Source: Candidatus Rokuibacteriota bacterium (GTDB lineage Bacteria; Methylomirabilota; Methylomirabilia; Rokubacteriales; JACPHL01). Taken from it: a DNA stretch of 7,945 nucleotides. The DNA lies in assembly GCA_016188625.1 (NCBI GenBank), contig JACPHL010000220.1, positions 1-7,945 on the forward strand, in the 5' to 3' direction. This document shows, piece after piece, positions 6,859 through 7,945 of the stretch. Position numbers and translations under genes: made by a program. The notes beneath the pieces are model-generated. The model was given only the letters and a program-made list of their open reading frames with translations. It was not told the origin of the DNA and searched no databases. The number at the start of each line of letters is the position of its first letter. Position 1 is the first letter of the stretch.

Positions 6859-6864
6859 TATAAT
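6859..6864 (+). promoter_or_regulatory. Perfect TATAAT -10 box ahead of the ferritin-like gene
   Basis: An exact TATAAT occurs in a 63-base gap that is otherwise almost all G and C. It lies 33 bases before the ATG at 6898 and would give a leader of about 27 bases. No recognisable -35 is found 16-18 bases upstream. It implies that the ferritin-like/Rieske unit is transcribed independently of the methyltransferase. Confidence 0.5.
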
Positions 6865-6897
6865 GGGTAGCGTTTGCCTGGCGGCCCGGAGACCACA

Positions 6898-7413
6898 ATG
6901 GAGCTGATGCCGATCCTCGAGGCGTACGCGGCTCTCGAGAAGCAAGGGGTGGAGCTCTACCAGACCCTGGGCGAGCGGTTCCCCGACGCGCAGGGGAGCC
7001 GGCTCTGGGCGGAGATGGCCAACACCGAGGCGAGCCACCAGGCCATCCTGATGCTGGCGATGGACTGGACCCATACCTGGAGTGGCCCCAAGTCGGAGCC
7101 GCCGATCGAGATGGGGGACCTCGACGCCGCGATCCAGACATCCGGGGATCTGCTGGCCGAAGCGGCCAGACCGGACCTCTCGTTCGTCCGCGCGGTGGAG
7201 CTGGCCGTGGCCTGGGAGGAGCAGGAGCTGCCGCGGATCCTGGCGATCGCCCCCTACTGCCCGGGGCGGGGGCAGGGGCAGCTCCTCGCCATGGTGGCCG
7301 AGGCCGTCGGCCACTACGACGAGCTGGCGGCGCTCGCCCGCGCCGCCGGCCAGGAGACATTGATCCCCAGGATCGAGGCCCTCCGGACGACCGCCGAGGC
7401 GACGGTGCGGTAG
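6898..7413 (+). CDS. Ferritin-like (rubrerythrin-type) four-helix protein
   Basis: A 171-residue, mostly helical soluble protein that looks like a rubrerythrin-type diiron domain without a rubredoxin part. Helix 1 LEAYAALEKQGVELYQTLGERF offers E14 and E19. Helix 2 LWAEMANTEASHQAILMLAMDW carries the canonical E44-x-x-H47. Helix 3 FVRAVELAVAWEEQELPRIL supplies E101, E107 or E108. Helix 4 LLAMVAEAVGHYDELAALA has E135-x-x-x-H139, one residue longer than the usual ExxH. The family handles peroxide or iron, or acts as a diiron oxidase; whether this member binds two irons is uncertain because of the altered fourth-helix motif. The ATG at 6898 is chosen because GGAGA (6888-6892) lies five bases upstream. 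A TTG at 6874 would add eight residues without a ribosome binding site. The Rieske gene starts 65 bases downstream on the same strand and is probably co-transcribed. Confidence 0.65.
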   Translation: MELMPILEAYAALEKQGVELYQTLGERFPDAQGSRLWAEMANTEASHQAILMLAMDWTHTWSGPKSEPPIEMGDLDAAIQTSGDLLAEAARPDLSFVRAVELAVAWEEQELPRILAIAPYCPGRGQGQLLAMVAEAVGHYDELAALARAAGQETLIPRIEALRTTAEATVR

Positions 7414-7464
7414 AGGACGCCGCAGGTGGCGGCGGTGAAGGCCCGCGGAACTCAGTGAGGGAAC

Positions 7465-7470
7465 GAGGAG
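7465..7470 (+). promoter_or_regulatory. Ribosome binding site that sets the Rieske gene start
   Basis: GAGGAG lies eight bases before the in-frame GTG at 7479. The upstream GTG at 7455 has no comparable site, and its extra residues (MRERGDRI) are not family-like. GTG 7479 starts the protein as VRFVRVATTDEIPPG, the typical Rieske opening. Confidence 0.6.
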
Positions 7471-7478
7471 ACCGTATT

Positions 7479-7787
7479 GTGCGGTTCGTGCGCGTCGCCA
7501 CCACCGACGAGATCCCGCCGGGGCGCGGGAAGGTGGTGGAGGTCGAGGGGCGGGAGGTGGCGCTCTTCAACGCCGGCGGAGGGCGGTTCTTCGCCTCGGG
7601 CACGGTCTGCCCCCACGAAGGCGGCCCGCTCGGCGAGGGGACCGTGGAGGGGGAGACCGTCATCTGCCCCTGGCACGGCTTCGACTTCGACCTCCGGACC
7701 GGGAAGTGTCTCGTAGACCCCGGGCTACGGATCCCGACCTACGAGGTCAAGGTCGAGGGGACCGACGTCTTCGTCCTGGCGCCCTGA
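7479..7787 (+). CDS. Single-domain Rieske [2Fe-2S] protein
   Basis: A 102-residue protein made of one Rieske domain, the size and form of soluble Rieske ferredoxins and NirD-like small subunits. The cluster ligands are complete. C44-P-H46 sits in VCPHEGGPLGEG and C63-P-W-H66 in ICPWHGFDFDL, 16 residues lying between H46 and C63. The protein begins FVRVATTDEIPPGRGKVVEVEGREVALF and ends IPTYEVKVEGTDVFVLAP, both typical. It has no signal peptide or membrane helix, so it should be cytoplasmic and serve as a one-electron carrier for an oxygenase, reductase or similar partner. No oxygenase or nitrite reductase large subunit is in the window. Its only close partner is the ferritin-like gene just upstream, hence a possible electron donor to that protein (inference). 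Confidence 0.92.
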   Translation: MRFVRVATTDEIPPGRGKVVEVEGREVALFNAGGGRFFASGTVCPHEGGPLGEGTVEGETVICPWHGFDFDLRTGKCLVDPGLRIPTYEVKVEGTDVFVLAP

Positions 7788-7810
7788 ACTCCCTCGGAGG
7801 CGTCAGCCCC

Positions 7811-7867
7811 TCGCTCCGACGGCCCTCGGGGCGCCCGAGCGGGAGGCGTCGGTCCCGAGCGGAGCGA
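7811..7867. repeat. GC-rich inverted repeat downstream of the Rieske gene
   Basis: TCGCTCCG (7811-7818) and CGGAGCGA (7860-7867) are exact reverse complements. A smaller stem lies between them: CTCGGG-gcg-CCCGAG, 7825-7839. The nonamer GGAGGCGTC also occurs twice in direct orientation (7796-7804 and 7842-7850). The region begins about 23 bases after the Rieske stop and could form a structured 3' end. No T-run follows, so an intrinsic terminator cannot be claimed. Confidence 0.35.
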
Positions 7868-7893
7868 TAAGCGGAACGGCGCGGGTCCCCGCC

Positions 7894-7945
7894 ATGAGCG
7901 AGCCGGGGGGGGAAGCCGGCTCGCGGGCGGAACACGACCAGGAGG
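7894..7945 (+). other. Hairpin-bearing leader before a gene outside the window
   Basis: GCGAGCCGG (7898-7906) and CCGGCTCGC (7916-7924) form a perfect 9-bp stem with a 9-base purine loop. AGGAGG, a perfect Shine-Dalgarno core, ends exactly at the window edge (7940-7945), so a plus-strand gene probably starts within the next ten or so bases. An ATG at 7894 opens a frame (MSEPGGEAGSRAEHDQE) to the edge, but it has no ribosome binding site and lies at the foot of the stem. I favour leader sequence over coding sequence. Confidence 0.4.

Noticed and set aside
7894-7945. Start of a new protein at ATG 7894
   Set aside because: No ribosome binding site precedes it, it lies at the foot of a perfect 9-bp stem, and a much better signal (AGGAGG) at the window edge points to a later start.

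Overview
This is a very GC-rich bacterial stretch: sampled blocks run at about 75% G+C inside the helicase gene, with G/C-ending codons almost throughout. It resembles chromosome from an uncultivated or environmental high-GC lineage. Methylomirabilota/Rokubacteria, a deltaproteobacterial group or an actinobacterium would all fit, and nothing in the window settles which. It holds six recognisable loci packed with little intergenic space. There are no tRNA or rRNA genes, CRISPR repeats, transposases or phage genes.

Layout. (1) At the left edge, on the minus strand, is a GntR/FCD-type transcription regulator (9-752). (2) A 164-base divergent intergenic region (753-916) carries a plausible promoter for the regulator and two short perfect palindromes that could be operators. 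(3) On the plus strand is a large Lhr-type superfamily 2 helicase (917-5372). It is recognisable from end to end, but its reading frame breaks near 3821-3840, so as written it is two overlapping ORFs. (4) A YeaO-like DUF488 protein (5387-5740) follows after 14 bases. Its stop codon lies inside a perfect 10-bp inverted repeat. (5) An FkbM-family methyltransferase (5782-6834) is clearly less GC-rich than its neighbours. (6) A small ferritin-like/rubrerythrin-like four-helix protein (6898-7413) has its own TATAAT box and a good ribosome binding site. A one-domain Rieske [2Fe-2S] protein (7479-7787) follows it. (7) The last 158 bases are GC-rich, contain two inverted repeats and end in a perfect AGGAGG, which probably serves a gene starting just outside the window.

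How the parts may work together. The helicase and the DUF488 gene look co-transcribed and the methyltransferase may read through from them, though the hairpin at 5718-5740 could separate it. The ferritin-like and Rieske genes form a second small unit, plausibly a redox pair for iron or oxygen handling. The regulator probably controls itself and perhaps the divergent helicase, but its effector is unknown. The window reads as ordinary chromosomal content. I do not see a convincing undescribed multi-gene system. The points most worth a second look are the broken lhr frame, the perfect inverted repeat over the DUF488 stop codon, the base-composition shift at the methyltransferase, and the ferritin-like/Rieske pair.
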